Positions 1 to 9,677 of a DNA stretch of 41,453 nt are shown here, piece after piece. The translations under genes were made by a program, and so were the position numbers. The stretch is from Cyanophora paradoxa. Taxonomy: Eukaryota > Glaucocystophyceae > Cyanophorales > Cyanophoraceae. The DNA is taken from positions 1-41,453 of the forward strand of contig QPMI01000440.1 in NCBI GenBank assembly GCA_004431415.1, read 5' to 3'. Numbering within the stretch: the first letter of the stretch is position 1; the number at the start of each line of letters is the position of its first letter. The notes below the pieces were generated by a model. That model searched no databases, was not told the DNA's origin, and worked only from the letters and a program-made list of their open reading frames with translations.

Positions 1-124
1 AAATGACAAGGGATTTAAGGGTAAGGTGTGTTTGATTGGTGAACCGGACAAATTATTTTCTCGTCCATATAAGGAACATATCAAATGGAAACTGAATCTG
101 TGGTCGAATTCGAACTTGCAATGA
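1..124 (+). CDS. C-terminal end of an unidentified protein (cut by window edge)
   Basis: An open frame enters from the left edge (codons from base 2) and ends at a TGA at 122-124. About 40 residues are visible, rich in Lys, Trp and Asn, with no motif I recognise. The frame is supported by context: its TGA overlaps the ATG of the next gene in an ATGA quartet at 121-124, the same junction used by the following genes. Function unknown. It would be the 3' end of a gene lying mostly outside the window. Confidence 0.4.
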   Translation, partial: NDKGFKGKVCLIGEPDKLFSRPYKEHIKWKLNLWSNSNLQ

Positions 125-356
125 GCGAAATGGATCCCAATGAGAGGAAAAGGTTGTATGACCGCTTGTATTTCCAGAAACGCTATCAAGATGAGGAATT
201 TCGTGAATTATATCGTAAAAAGGCACTGGAACGATATCGCAGGAAAGCTGCTGAGATGGATCCAATAATCCAGTAAAACGCCCAGTAGGTCGTCCCAGGA
301 AAATACTGAACCGCCCCAAAGTCCAGATATCCGCTGAATCCTTTTTGTTACCATGA
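121..356 (+). CDS. Small basic protein with C-terminal AT-hook-like motif (frameshifted)
   Basis: I prefer the ATG at 121, inside an ATGA overlap, over the upstream in-frame ATG at 85. The first about 48 residues are charged and probably helical, dense in Glu, Arg and Tyr. The initial frame stops at 276, but another frame continues from about 267 to a TGA at 354-356 and contains KRPVGRPRK, a good match to the AT-hook minor-groove DNA-binding motif. A one-base shift near 265 would join the two. A small AT-hook protein beside a primase-helicase could be a DNA-binding accessory or chromatin-like factor; that role is inference. Its TGA overlaps the next ATG at 353. Confidence 0.5.
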
Positions 357-506
357 TCAATCGACTTTTCGATGGATCATTACCATATATCGAGCGCCAA
401 TCGGAAAACCCAAAGGTATTTAAAGGTTAGGCGCGCAAAAAATGACAAGGATCCGGAGAAATTAATTTCTCCATTAAGTATAAGAAGCCCCCGATTTTCG
501 AAATGA
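353..506 (+). CDS. Short unidentified protein between AT-hook gene and primase-helicase (frameshifted)
   Basis: An ATG at 353 overlaps the preceding TGA (ATGA). It opens a frame that meets a TAG near 426; a one-base shift there leads into a basic Pro/Ser/Arg-rich stretch ending at a TGA at 504-506, which overlaps the primase-helicase ATG at 503. The predicted product is about 50 residues with no recognised domain. The main support is the exact ATGA junction at both ends; coding character alone would not be convincing. Confidence 0.35.
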
Positions 507-2858
507 ACGCTGCCGCCAAGAAATCCCTGAAACGCCTTGTTGACTGGCTTCGTGAAGACGATGTCCTGTCTGAGAATCTCGTAATTCCTGTTGATCCTGA
601 TACCAAAAACCGCTTTTCGCTCATAAAGACGGAACCTGGATTGGGATAAATTCGATGAAGCCCTGAAATCCGGTAAATATACTGCTTGGGGCATTCTCGC
701 TCGTAATATCATGGTAATTGACTTTGACCAAGAGGAGGATTTCGCCAAATTCGAGGAGCAATTCCCTGATGATTTCGGTGGTGTCAATCCTCTTGCTAAA
801 ACCAAAAAAGGATATCATGCATTCTTCGCTCGACCTGCTGAATTCGACACCATTAAGATCTGGGATAAAGCAGGTGCATTCAAAGGAAACCCCAAGATCG
901 ACTGCAAAACGATTGCATCCACTGGGACTGCTGGGGTGATTAATGTTTGCCCCAGTCCCAACAAAACATGGATCAGAGAGCCATGGGCATCTGAGTGTGA
1001 GTTAAATGAACCACTGCTGAGTTGCAAAAGTGGATTGTTGAAAACTACGAATTCCCCAAAGGTGCACATTCTTATATTGCAGGTGCGCTGAGGAGAATTT
1101 GCAGAAACACATTCTTTCTAAACTGGAAGAATTCGGTTTCATCTTGCCCACAATCATCAATGAGACCAAGATGGGATACAATTTCACTGCTGAGAACAAA
1201 GGTCTGATCTGTCCCTGCTGCAAGGGAAGCCATGACTCGAACAATTGGTATATTGTTCAAGGGAAGGAGAAAGACAAATATATTGTTTCGAGTTACAGTG
1301 CAAACTGCAAGAAGCGAAGCATCACAGTTCGTGTGAAGGAAGAGACAGATGTGAAGATCGAAAATCTGATTGATCGGTCTGCTGGATCTGATGGTGCCCA
1401 TTATGATGTTGCACAGGTTGCCTATCTTGTTCTGCAAGACAAATACAAGTATTCCAACAAGACCTGGTTCAAGTTCAATGATATATGTGGGATTTGGGAG
1501 ATGGATGAAACTGGGAAGCGAATCTTTCTCTGTTTGAGCTGCAAGGTCTGTCCAGTTTATCTTCAACGTTCTGTTCAACTCGCACAGAGAGCTCTTCGTG
1601 ATGAAGAGAACCGCAATTCCTTGGAGGAAAGGTCAAAGATTCTGCTGGGAATTGCTAAGAGCCTCAAACAGACTACATACAGAACTGCACTTATGTCTGA
1701 TCTTTCAGTTCTGTTCAGTGACAAGACCTTTTTCGAGAGACTTGATACTGTTCCCAACATCATTGGATTCACAAATGGTGTATTTGACTTGAACTCCATG
1801 ACTTTTCGACAGGGACTCCCAGATGATATGGTGAGTAAGACTGTTGGCTACGATTACACCACAGAAATTGACCAAGAGAAGGTTGCAAAGATTAAATCCA
1901 TCTATGCAGATATTATTGAATCGGATACAGACCGCGAATTCATGCTGGGATTAATCGCCTATGCCCTGAGTGGTTTGACAGAAAATCAGAGATACACTTG
2001 CTTGGACTGGAATTGGAGCAAATGGGAAATCACTGCTCCAAGAGTTGGTGAAAGACACATTTGGTGAGTATTATGGGTCACTGGACATGACATATTGGAC
2101 TAAACCCAAGAAGAGTTCGTCAGAGGCTTCCCCAGAACTCGCTTGCATTCTTGGTAAACGAATTGTTTTCAGTAATGAAGCAGAAGATGGTGATATGCTT
2201 CAACTGAACAAAATCAAACAGGTTACTGGTGGGAATGAGATGAAGGTTCGAGCTCTTTTCAAAGATCTTGTTACATTCATTCCCATGTTCCAGTTGTTCT
2301 TGTCCACAAATGACAACTGGGAATCAGTAAACCAGATGCAGCAATCCAAAGGCGAATTATCTACTACCGATTCGAAAATGTCTTCAAGGTCGATCCTCAG
2401 CCTGGTGAGAAGAAAGCAGACACCACTCTCATGCGCCTAATGAAGAATGATGACGATTATAAAATGGCGCATATGTCCATTCTCCTGGAAATGTGGAGAA
2501 CCCATTCTCTCAATGAATTCGTCACCAAACCCCCCAGTCCATTGTTGATCAAGGTGTGAATATTTCAATGAGAATGACAAGATTGGAGAATGGATTCGTG
2601 AGAGTTATGAACTCACCAAGAGTCAAGGGGATTTCGCCACAAGTGAGTCCATTATCAGTCACTTTAAGATGATCACATGGGCAAATCTGATGAGAAAATC
2701 ACAGAATGCACTATTTGAAGAGACTTCGCGAAGTCTTTAATGTGAAGGCTGAGAGAAAACGAGTCAATGGTGTTCTTGCTCGTGGCTACTTTGGGATCAA
2801 AAAGAAGCATAGTCGCAAGTTGGTGGATGACAGTGATGTTGAAGGTGGGGATGAGTAA
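503..2858 (+). CDS. Archaeo-eukaryotic primase / D5-type SF3 helicase, interrupted by frameshifts
   Basis: This is a replicative primase-helicase of the D5 type found in large DNA viruses, virophages and some Polinton-like elements. In order it shows an AEP primase-polymerase core (acidic VIDFD near 714-728, GYHAFF near 811-828, IDCKT near 898-912), a Cys/His cluster (CPCCKGSH, about 1210-1233) probably binding zinc, a D5_N-like middle, and an SF3 helicase with Walker A GIGANGKS at 2009-2032, an acidic Walker B region near 2157-2182 and the motif C Asn (LFLSTND) near 2294-2314. A charged tail ends at TAA 2856-2858. At least six frame changes occur, near 640, 1010, 1080, 1990, 2345 and after 2520. 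Those near 640, 1010 and 1080 are absent from the second copy at 33,025-34,323. Start chosen by the ATGA junction at 503. It should prime and unwind DNA for the polymerase encoded just downstream. Confidence 0.88.
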
Positions 2859-2920
2859 AAAAACGAATCGATTCTATACTGTTGAATTTCTATTTTTTAA
2901 AAACCTTACTGTAAATGGTT

Positions 2921-3055
2921 TGTGTGACAGCTGTGACACCTTTTTAATTGAGTGTGACGCCTGTGACGCCTGTGACGCCTGTTTTCAAACTAATTTTTAA
3001 AAATTTAAAACCTCTGAAAACAGGTGTCACAGGCGTCACACGTCACACCCAATTA
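2921..3055. repeat. Internal iteron palindrome (TGTGACGCC / GGCGTCACA)
   Basis: Direct repeats of TGTGACGCC on the left (about 2921-2980) face inverted copies GGTGTCACA and GGCGTCACA on the right (about 3022-3050). Between them is an A/T-rich centre bounded by GTTTTCAAAC and CTGAAAACAG, and the outer edges carry AATTGAG and CCCAATTAA. The same architecture occurs twice near each element terminus. It could be a replication origin or a binding array for an element protein; this is inference from symmetry and repetition. Confidence 0.75.
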
Positions 3056-3191
3056 ACCACAGACTCCCCCTGTGGGTCGATCACTTTTCCGAAATCGACA
3101 ATATAAAACGTATCGGAAAATCGGTGTGTTGTGACAAAAATTGACTGGCGATTTAAGGGATCGTTGCGTTTTCACTTGACTAAGACAGAAA

Positions 3192-3381
3192 ATGGATTAT
3201 TTCGATGAAATTCGGCGGCAGCTTGTCGAAAAGAATGATATTGCAGAGGTGGCGGATTATATTGCAAAGATCAGAGCAGGTTATGGTAGACCTATCAAAA
3301 GAAGCGTGTTTATGCAAGCAGACTCGACACAGTAATGTATATGTCCCCAAAGGCACGAATGTGCGAATTATCAGAACCTGA
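3192..3381 (+). CDS. Short unidentified protein (one frameshift)
   Basis: The ATG at 3192 opens about 47 acidic/basic mixed residues, stopping at a TAA near 3332. A shift in the AAAA run near 3297 leads to a better-looking C-terminus ending at TGA 3379-3381. Total would be about 62 residues. No domain recognised. It lies between the iteron palindrome and the small gene before the polymerase, same strand. Confidence 0.35.
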
Positions 3382-3437
3382 AAAATGGGAAATGCGTTTA
3401 AAATGCCCAAAAATAATATGTTCCCTTAAAGTAAAAG

Positions 3438-3698
3438 ATGCCCCGCCAATCCAATAGAATCATCAAAGAGAAGAAAAACGAAATACTCGGTCTTTTAGGA
3501 ACCCTTTTAGTCACTGGTGATATTACAGAATTCGAATATGATCGCCAGGCAGCAATCTTGGATAGGAGACCAAGATTATCTCAACTCACAGAAATTACAA
3601 ATCGCCTCTATGATCGTTTTGAGAAAATGGAGGAATTCAGGGATGAAGGTTTAAGGTTGGGAACAATTGAACCCGAGATTGAGATGGGGAAGCAATGA
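3438..3698 (+). CDS. 86-residue unidentified charged protein
   Basis: An uninterrupted frame from ATG 3438 to TGA 3696-3698. The product starts MPRQSNRIIKEKKNEIL and is rich in Glu, Arg and Leu, likely helical. The start follows TAAAGTAAAAG, resembling the sequence before several other element starts. Its stop overlaps the polymerase start in an ATGA quartet at 3695-3698, which suggests translational coupling or simply extreme compaction. No known family recognised; a protein-primed replication accessory is conceivable from position only. Confidence 0.6.
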   Translation: MPRQSNRIIKEKKNEILGLLGTLLVTGDITEFEYDRQAAILDRRPRLSQLTEITNRLYDRFEKMEEFRDEGLRLGTIEPEIEMGKQ

Positions 3699-6600
3699 AC
3701 AAAGCATATTCTTGGTTAACCTATCGAGCAAGAGGGAGGTTATCCAAGATGGGATTGAATTCTTGGAGAGAATTGCACCCACTCTACCTCAGAGACTCAG
3801 ACAGAAACTCCAAGACCTGAGAGCAATTAAGACTCGGTTGACCTTCATTTGTAAATTCACCAAAGTGAGTGATCCAAGGGTGTGGATCACCAAATTCATT
3901 TACAGTGATTACTTTGTCATCACAAGATCACGAAATATTGATGTTGAACTGCGAAATGCCCTTCAATCCATGCAGGAGCAGATGATGCAGGTGGACAGTT
4001 ACAGACTGGATCGCATTGAGATGCTGAGAGTGGTTATAATGTCTTATGCTCCTGTGGGTGGTTGCTTCTTCTCAACACCTGAGTGGATTGGATCAAAGAG
4101 AGCAACTGTGAATGTGAAGAATATTGATGGTCAAGACTGCTTCAAGTATGCAATCTTGGCTTACCTGCACCGAAATGATATTAATAAACACAAGAGCAAT
4201 GAACCCAGCCAGTATAGAAGATGGTTAAACGAACTCAATTTCGAAGGCATCCAGTTTCCAGTTGCCTGTGATGCAGAGGTTATTGATCGATTTGAGGAGC
4301 AGAACCCTGAACTGAGTATCAACATTTATGGGCAGATAATCAAGCACAGTGTTTCTATCCTCTCCATCAATCCAGCAACCCCAGGAGAAAGACCAAGATT
4401 AACCTTTTATTAATCGAAAACGAAGAGGATGATAGAGGGCATTATATCACCATCATGTCTCTGAGTAGACTTCTGAAAACCACCTTTGATAAAGCCCATG
4501 ATGGTCGCATTTATTACTGTGAGACCTGTCTGTCTCGTTTCAGAACTCAGGAGAAGCTGGATGTACATATAGAAGCGAATCGCTGCATTGATTGGAGGGA
4601 GAGCAAAGGTAAATGCCCGAAATCTGGAAGTCACATTGCATTTGGTTCAACACCTTCGCAAAACTGTGTGGCTTCCCACTATCTGCTATGTGAAAATGGA
4701 TAGTCACTCGGTTCCAATTGATGAGAACCGCAGTAAGAGAGAGGTAAAATCGGTTTCTCTAACAGTTGTGATGGGGGATGAGGTGATCTCTCATTATTTC
4801 GAGGATCAGATCCACTTGGTGCTCTGTTTACCACTCTCACAGAGATCAGACCCCAAGTAATTCGCACTCTATTCACCAATATTCCAATGCACCACTCACA
4901 GAGAGCAGAAAGCACAATACAAGATCACTAAACACTGTTATATCTGTGCTGAACGATTTACCCATGAGAATTTCCCAGTGAGAGACCATTGTCATCAATC
5001 AGGGAGCATTTATTGGGAAAGCATGTCGAAACTGCAACCTCCACAGGAGAATCTCAAAGCAAACGAAAGTAGCAATTGTGGTGGATCACAGGATGAATGT
5101 GGACACGAAATATCCGCAAAATTGCACAGCAAGATGATAAACTTCGTGTTGAGATCCTGAGCAAGAATTTCGATCAATACCTCTCTCTGCAATGGGGCAT
5201 GTGGAAATTCATAGATGCTTCGCACTTCATGGACTTCCAGGCAGTGGATGCAAGTGATCTAATGGGTAAATTCCAGAAATTCCGAGAATTGGCGTTTTCC
5301 CAATATGATTAGATCCTGCCCATTATGTTTCGGCTCCTGGATTATCCTGGGATGCAATGCTAATTTACAACCAGAGCAAAGATCGAGCAGATCAGTGATG
5401 TAGGGCAATACGAATTTAGTGAAGGGCAATTCGAGGTGGGTTTGCTACAATGCCTACTCGATATGCAAAGGTGGAAAACCCAGATGACCATATAGTTTCT
5501 CTTGGATGCAAATAATCTGTATGGTTTATGCTCTCATTCAAGAACTGCCCATTGGAGATTTTCGATGGGAAGATGTCACAGAGGCACTTAAAGAGACCCT
5601 GGACGAAGTGCCTTTATTGAAGTAGACTGGAATACCCACAAACTCTCACAGATCATTACGATTTTCCACTTGTAGTTAATAAAGAGCAAATCACCACCGA
5701 AATGCTGGGTGAGTATCAACGAAAACTACTGGATATCACAGGTGAGAAGATAAGCAAAGACCCAAACTCACAGCAACATTCTCACCCAAAACAACTATGT
5801 GATTCCCAACCTCTCTTGATCTATCTGTGAGCAAAGGTATTATAATTAGAAGGTTCACAGGTTCTCTCATTTGCAACCTCTGCATTCATGAAGAGTTATA
5901 TTGATCTAAATACGAAACTGAGGCGCCAATCTATGTCCAGATTCGAGAGTGACTTCTTTAAATTAATGAACAATGCAATCTATGGTAAATGCCTCGAATC
6001 ATGCAGGGGTCGCTCTGTGGTTAAGATTGCTAACAGTGAGAAACTCTGCAAGAAATATGCTGCAAGTCCACTCATCAAGGCAACCAATGTATTAAACGAA
6101 AATGCTGTTGCCTTTGAGATGTACTCAAAGCATGTTCACTTAGATAAACCTGTTGCAATTGGTGCTTTTGTGCTGGATTTCGCGAAACTCCATAACAGCA
6201 GGTTCTTTTATGATGTGGTGAGGAGAACTTGGGAAACAGCAGAGCTACTATTCCATGATACAGATTCTTTCTGTCTAATGCTTCATACCAATGATCTTAA
6301 TAATGAGATGAAGCGAATTTCTGAACACCTGGATTGCAGTAATTATGATCCCTCCCGCCCTCTCTTTGATAGGAGCAATCGTTTGATTCCAGGTAAATAT
6401 AAAAACGAGTTTCCCAATGCAAAGATTGTGGAGTATGTAGGTCTGAGATCGAAACTCTATGCTTTCAGAACTGAGACCTTTGATAAAATTAAGATGTCTG
6501 GTACTTCCTCCAAAGAGGTTCACTTTGATGATTTCAAGAGATGCCTGTTCGAAGGCATCACCAAAACAGTAGCAGTAGTAAACAAGCGAAGGCAAGACCA

Positions 6601-6703
6601 CAACCTATATGATTTGGAGAGCAGAAGGGTGGCTCTAAACCAACTCGATAGCAAAAGGAAGATATTAGACGATGGAATTCACAGCATTCCATTTGGGCTC
6701 TAA
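3695..6703 (+). pseudogene. Protein-primed family B DNA polymerase, Polinton/Maverick type, many frameshifts
   Basis: Motifs appear in the order expected for the viral/organellar family B polymerase of Polintons: an N-terminal segment with the ELNFEGIQFPV signature (about 4230-4260), a C2H2-like finger after SLSRLL (about 4456-4590), a VRDHCH-type Cys/His block near 4980, an exonuclease-region match near 5320-5350 (PGLSWDAML), palm motif A LDANNLYG near 5500-5523, motif B KLMNNAIYG at 5960-5986 and motif C HDTDSF near 6250-6268. The frame is intact only from about 5888 to the TAA at 6703. Ten or more single-base shifts break the rest. I start it at ATG 3695, overlapping the upstream stop. It would copy the element genome from a terminal-protein primer. 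As read, it could not be made as one chain; some breaks may be sequencing error. Confidence 0.88.
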
Positions 6704-6886
6704 TCTACTTCATCAATCTTTCTTTTTCTTTGGTTTCGCTCTCCAAGAAGTAATAAACCGCGAATTAAATGCAGCAGCCATATACATCTTAATCCTGGAT
6801 CATTGGGCTCGATTGCAAAATAGTTGGGAATGGGACTGTCTTTCCACACAGACTCTTGCATTTATTATATGAGAGATAAGGTAAAG

Positions 6887-8283
6887 ATGCCTTCTACACA
6901 AATAGGATTGAGACAACCACCCAGAATTGTTAGAAAAGAAGCAATTGAAGATCGAGGGAATATTCTGCCCATCACAGTTCCAGTGGAGGAGAAGAGCAGT
7001 CGAATATTAAAAAGATCAGAGATGGTCAAGCAATTAATTCCAGAGACCCTCCCAGCTGAGACAGCACCAAAAGAGTCGAAGATTGCTAAGAAGTTCTATG
7101 ATCCCAGAACAGGTTACAAGGGATTTACTGCAATGAGACAGGAACTACCAGAGGAGAACTACAAGAAAATGAGAGAATGGTATGATAAGCAGGAGGTTGT
7201 CCAAATTAATGCACCTACCCTATCTCGAAAGAGAGATCCCATGATTCCAATTAGGCAACCCCTTGATACATATGTGATTGATCTGCTCTTCTTTCCTGCA
7301 TACAAAAAGCAGAATGATGGTTATGATACATTTATGAGTGCAATGGAATCAACCCTAAGAACTGGGTTCATCATTCCAATGAGAGACAAGAGTGCTCTTA
7401 CTACACTTGCAGCATTCAAGCAACTTGAACAGAGAGTCCCCAGACCAATTGTTCGCATTCAGAGTGATAGTGGAAGCGAATTTACCAATGTCTTATTCAC
7501 AGATTATCTGGGAACCAAATTCATTGAGCATCAACTAAGTGATGTTGCAGATCACAGAACCCAAGGTCGGATTGAAGCCTTTAACAGACAGATCAAGAGA
7601 TTAATCACAAACTACTGCATTGCAAATAATACTGCACGATTTTTTGATGTGTTGGGTGATATTGAGTATAATTATAATAATACCATTCACTCTGCAACCA
7701 AGAGAAAACCAGCAGAGACACAGAAGCCCACTACAAAGAGATTGTGAATATGGAGGATCAGAGATTCAAGAAATCGATTGAGTATCTTGATGCTCTGAAA
7801 CCTGGAATGTTTGTGAGAGTGAAAGTTGAAAAGAACCCATTTGCAAAGCAGGGAGTTAATTGGTCTCGAATTGTTTATAGTGTGGAGGGCAGAGAGGGCT
7901 TCAAGTTCAGAATCAGAAGTCCCAGTGGTGAGATAGTTGATGGTAGATTCGCTTTTCATGAACTGCTGCCCATTAAGGCGTTGAGTATCATGAAACTCCC
8001 ACAGTGGATGCTCTTGAACAGGCAAAGGAGGAAGCCAGGGTTGATTCAGCAATCAGAAAGGAGGGCATAGAAAAAGCAAGTGAAGTACCAAAGAACCCCT
8101 TACAGAAGCAAGAGCACAAAAGAAGGGTAGAGTAGAGAAAGAATTAAAGAAGTTGACCATAGCAGGAACCAGAAATTATCAGAAGTTAACAGTCAGAGAT
8201 GGTATAATGACTTTTCAACCACCAAGGAAACATATACTGCACCCCAAACTCGATTCAATCTACGAAGTGGGCAGAGGAAATAG
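6887..8283 (+). CDS. Retrovirus-type (rve) DDE integrase with C-terminal SH3-like region
   Basis: The start is placed at ATG 6887, just after GGTAAAG. The catalytic core (about 7240-7720) is intact and shows the DDE triad: Asp in YVIDLLFF (about 7272), Asp in IQSDSGSEF (about 7470) and Glu in GRIEAFNRQ (about 7576). A shift near 7735 joins it to a frame with an SH3/chromo-barrel-like segment (LKPGMFVRVKVEKNPF, about 7795-7840) typical of the C-terminus of such integrases. Further shifts near 7985 and 8135 lead to a basic tail ending at TAG 8281-8283, two bases from the stop of the convergent gene. It would insert linear element DNA into chromosomes. Together with the polymerase it is the diagnostic Polinton-type pair. 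Confidence 0.9.
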
Positions 8284-8284
8284 A

Positions 8285-8527
8285 TTAACAACGCTTTCGG
8301 AATCTCTTAGACCTCTGGCGAATTTTTCTCATTTGTCTATCTTTTTCAAGAATTTCCAAGAAGAAAGTTTCAAGGTTTGAAACCAGTTGGTAATTATAAA
8401 CAAAGAACAGTCTCACATGCTCTGGCTGTGACATGAAGAAATTGTAATAGAAAGCAGTTTTGAAATCATGGATCCAGTCTGATTGGGCAGCATGGATGAT
8501 AGCAGGGTCTTGGTAGATGGGATCCAT
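8285..8527 (-). CDS. 80-residue unidentified protein, convergent with the integrase
   Basis: An uninterrupted reverse-strand frame from ATG 8527 to TAA at 8285-8287. The product is rich in aromatic residues (HDFKTAFYYNFF) and ends in a very basic helix-like tail. No family recognised. Support comes from natural-looking composition and tail-to-tail packing against the integrase stop. An in-frame TTG further upstream (8563) is a less likely start. Confidence 0.45.
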   Translation of the reverse strand: MDPIYQDPAIIHAAQSDWIHDFKTAFYYNFFMSQPEHVRLFFVYNYQLVSNLETFFLEILEKDRQMRKIRQRSKRFRKRC

Positions 8528-8946
8528 AGCAGAATTTGAGAGAATCCAGAAAATCCTTGTCAATTTTTTATTTTGTTAGTGCCCGATATCAACGGAATCT
8601 GATAGCCGCTGACGAGAGGATTCCGAATCTGTTTTCAGAATTGAAAACGGAGCAGTTGGTGAAGAGTTACCTGCGTTTATCGGTTGACTCAACTTGACTG
8701 TGAACTGCGCGCAATCGCGAACCGTCAAGTATATATGCATATATATATATATATACACTTTTTTACCAGAAATTCCGTTTGACCAAACCGAGATTACGGA
8801 GGTTTTGTGTATATATGCGGTATATATGTCGAGAGTTGTCTGTTGGATTTCCTGGGCTCCCTCTGGACATCAATCTTGTAATAATTGTTGTATTTCATAC
8901 AAAACATCAATGGAAGTTGTATTCGATAGCGATGATGTCCATGAAT

Positions 8947-9034
8947 GTTGAGGCTGATAGAAAATATTAATGAGTTTTGAGGCTGATAGAACTTATGAAT
9001 TGTTGTTGAGGCTGATAGATTGCAGAAGACTTTT
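8947..9034. repeat. Three tandem 29-bp repeats with TGAGGCTGATAG core
   Basis: The 12-mer TGAGGCTGATAG begins at 8949, 8978 and 9007, exactly 29 bp apart. The rest of each unit is AT-rich and less conserved, and a degenerate fourth unit may follow. Function unknown. Confidence 0.75.
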
Positions 9035-9123
9035 TGATGATGCAGATAGAATTTCCAGATGCAGACATCTATGATTGTTGTACTCGATACAAAACTCTGG
9101 CTTCCCTATTGATGAAAGACTTT

Positions 9124-9228
9124 GGTTATGACTCATTGTTGATATAGATATCAACAATGAGTCGTCTTCGGATATCTACCTCAACAGTTAGTCATAACCG
9201 ATATCTATATCAACAATAAGTCATAACC
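9124..9228. repeat. Cluster of palindromic about 28-bp units
   Basis: 9130-9163 is a perfect palindrome with 16-bp arms (GACTCATTGTTGATAT) around a 2-bp centre. The 28-bp segment 9124-9151 reappears inverted at 9201-9228 with one mismatch, and a more diverged inverted copy lies at about 9171-9199. The region could extrude as a cruciform or bind a dimeric factor. Confidence 0.75.
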
Positions 9229-9677
9229 TCCGAAAGAGTGCAACATATATACACCATATCTACACCATACATTTCGTGTGACCCTGAGCCCCAGAGTCGC
9301 CGACCGATCGCGACCAATCCGCTATTTTGTGGTCAAAATGTATATTTGCGCATATATACTTGACGGTTCGCGTTACTACTGTCGGCATCGCGTAACGTTC
9401 CCACTGTGGGGCTTTCGGCATCTTCAAACGCTTGTATCTCACCACCAGATCATCAGATCGTGACCGTCAACATAGCGCTGGAAAGCGCTTGCAAAGACCT
9501 ACACGATGGTGTAGGTATCAAGTACATATACGTATATATTACATACAAATATTTCGAAAAACGATTAATCGGCTACTTTCTACTGTAAGGAACATACAGT
9601 AAAATAATGCGAAAATACAGTAGCTACTGTAAAAATCGCCATAATCTGGTGCACCATACATCAGAAGTCCTGATGTA

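Larger units (their letters stand above)
8717..9371. repeat. 22-bp perfect inverted repeat pair (8717-8738 and 9350-9371)
   Basis: The segment at 8717-8738, beginning GCGAACCGTCAAG, is the exact reverse complement of 9350-9371. The copies are about 610 bp apart and enclose the tandem repeats and palindromes of this interval, so they could be ends of a small non-autonomous unit. No flanking duplication was found by eye. Confidence 0.7.
8528..9677. other. Gene-free 1.15-kb interval rich in inverted and tandem repeats
   Basis: No convincing coding region is seen on either strand. It contains a TA microsatellite (about 8741-8754), a 22-bp perfect inverted repeat, a 29-bp tandem repeat, a cluster of palindromic 28-bp units and CAGTA/TACTG repeats near 9580-9635. 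It separates forward replication genes from the reverse patatin gene. It may be a regulatory or replication region, or remnant host DNA; the sequence alone does not decide. Confidence 0.6.
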
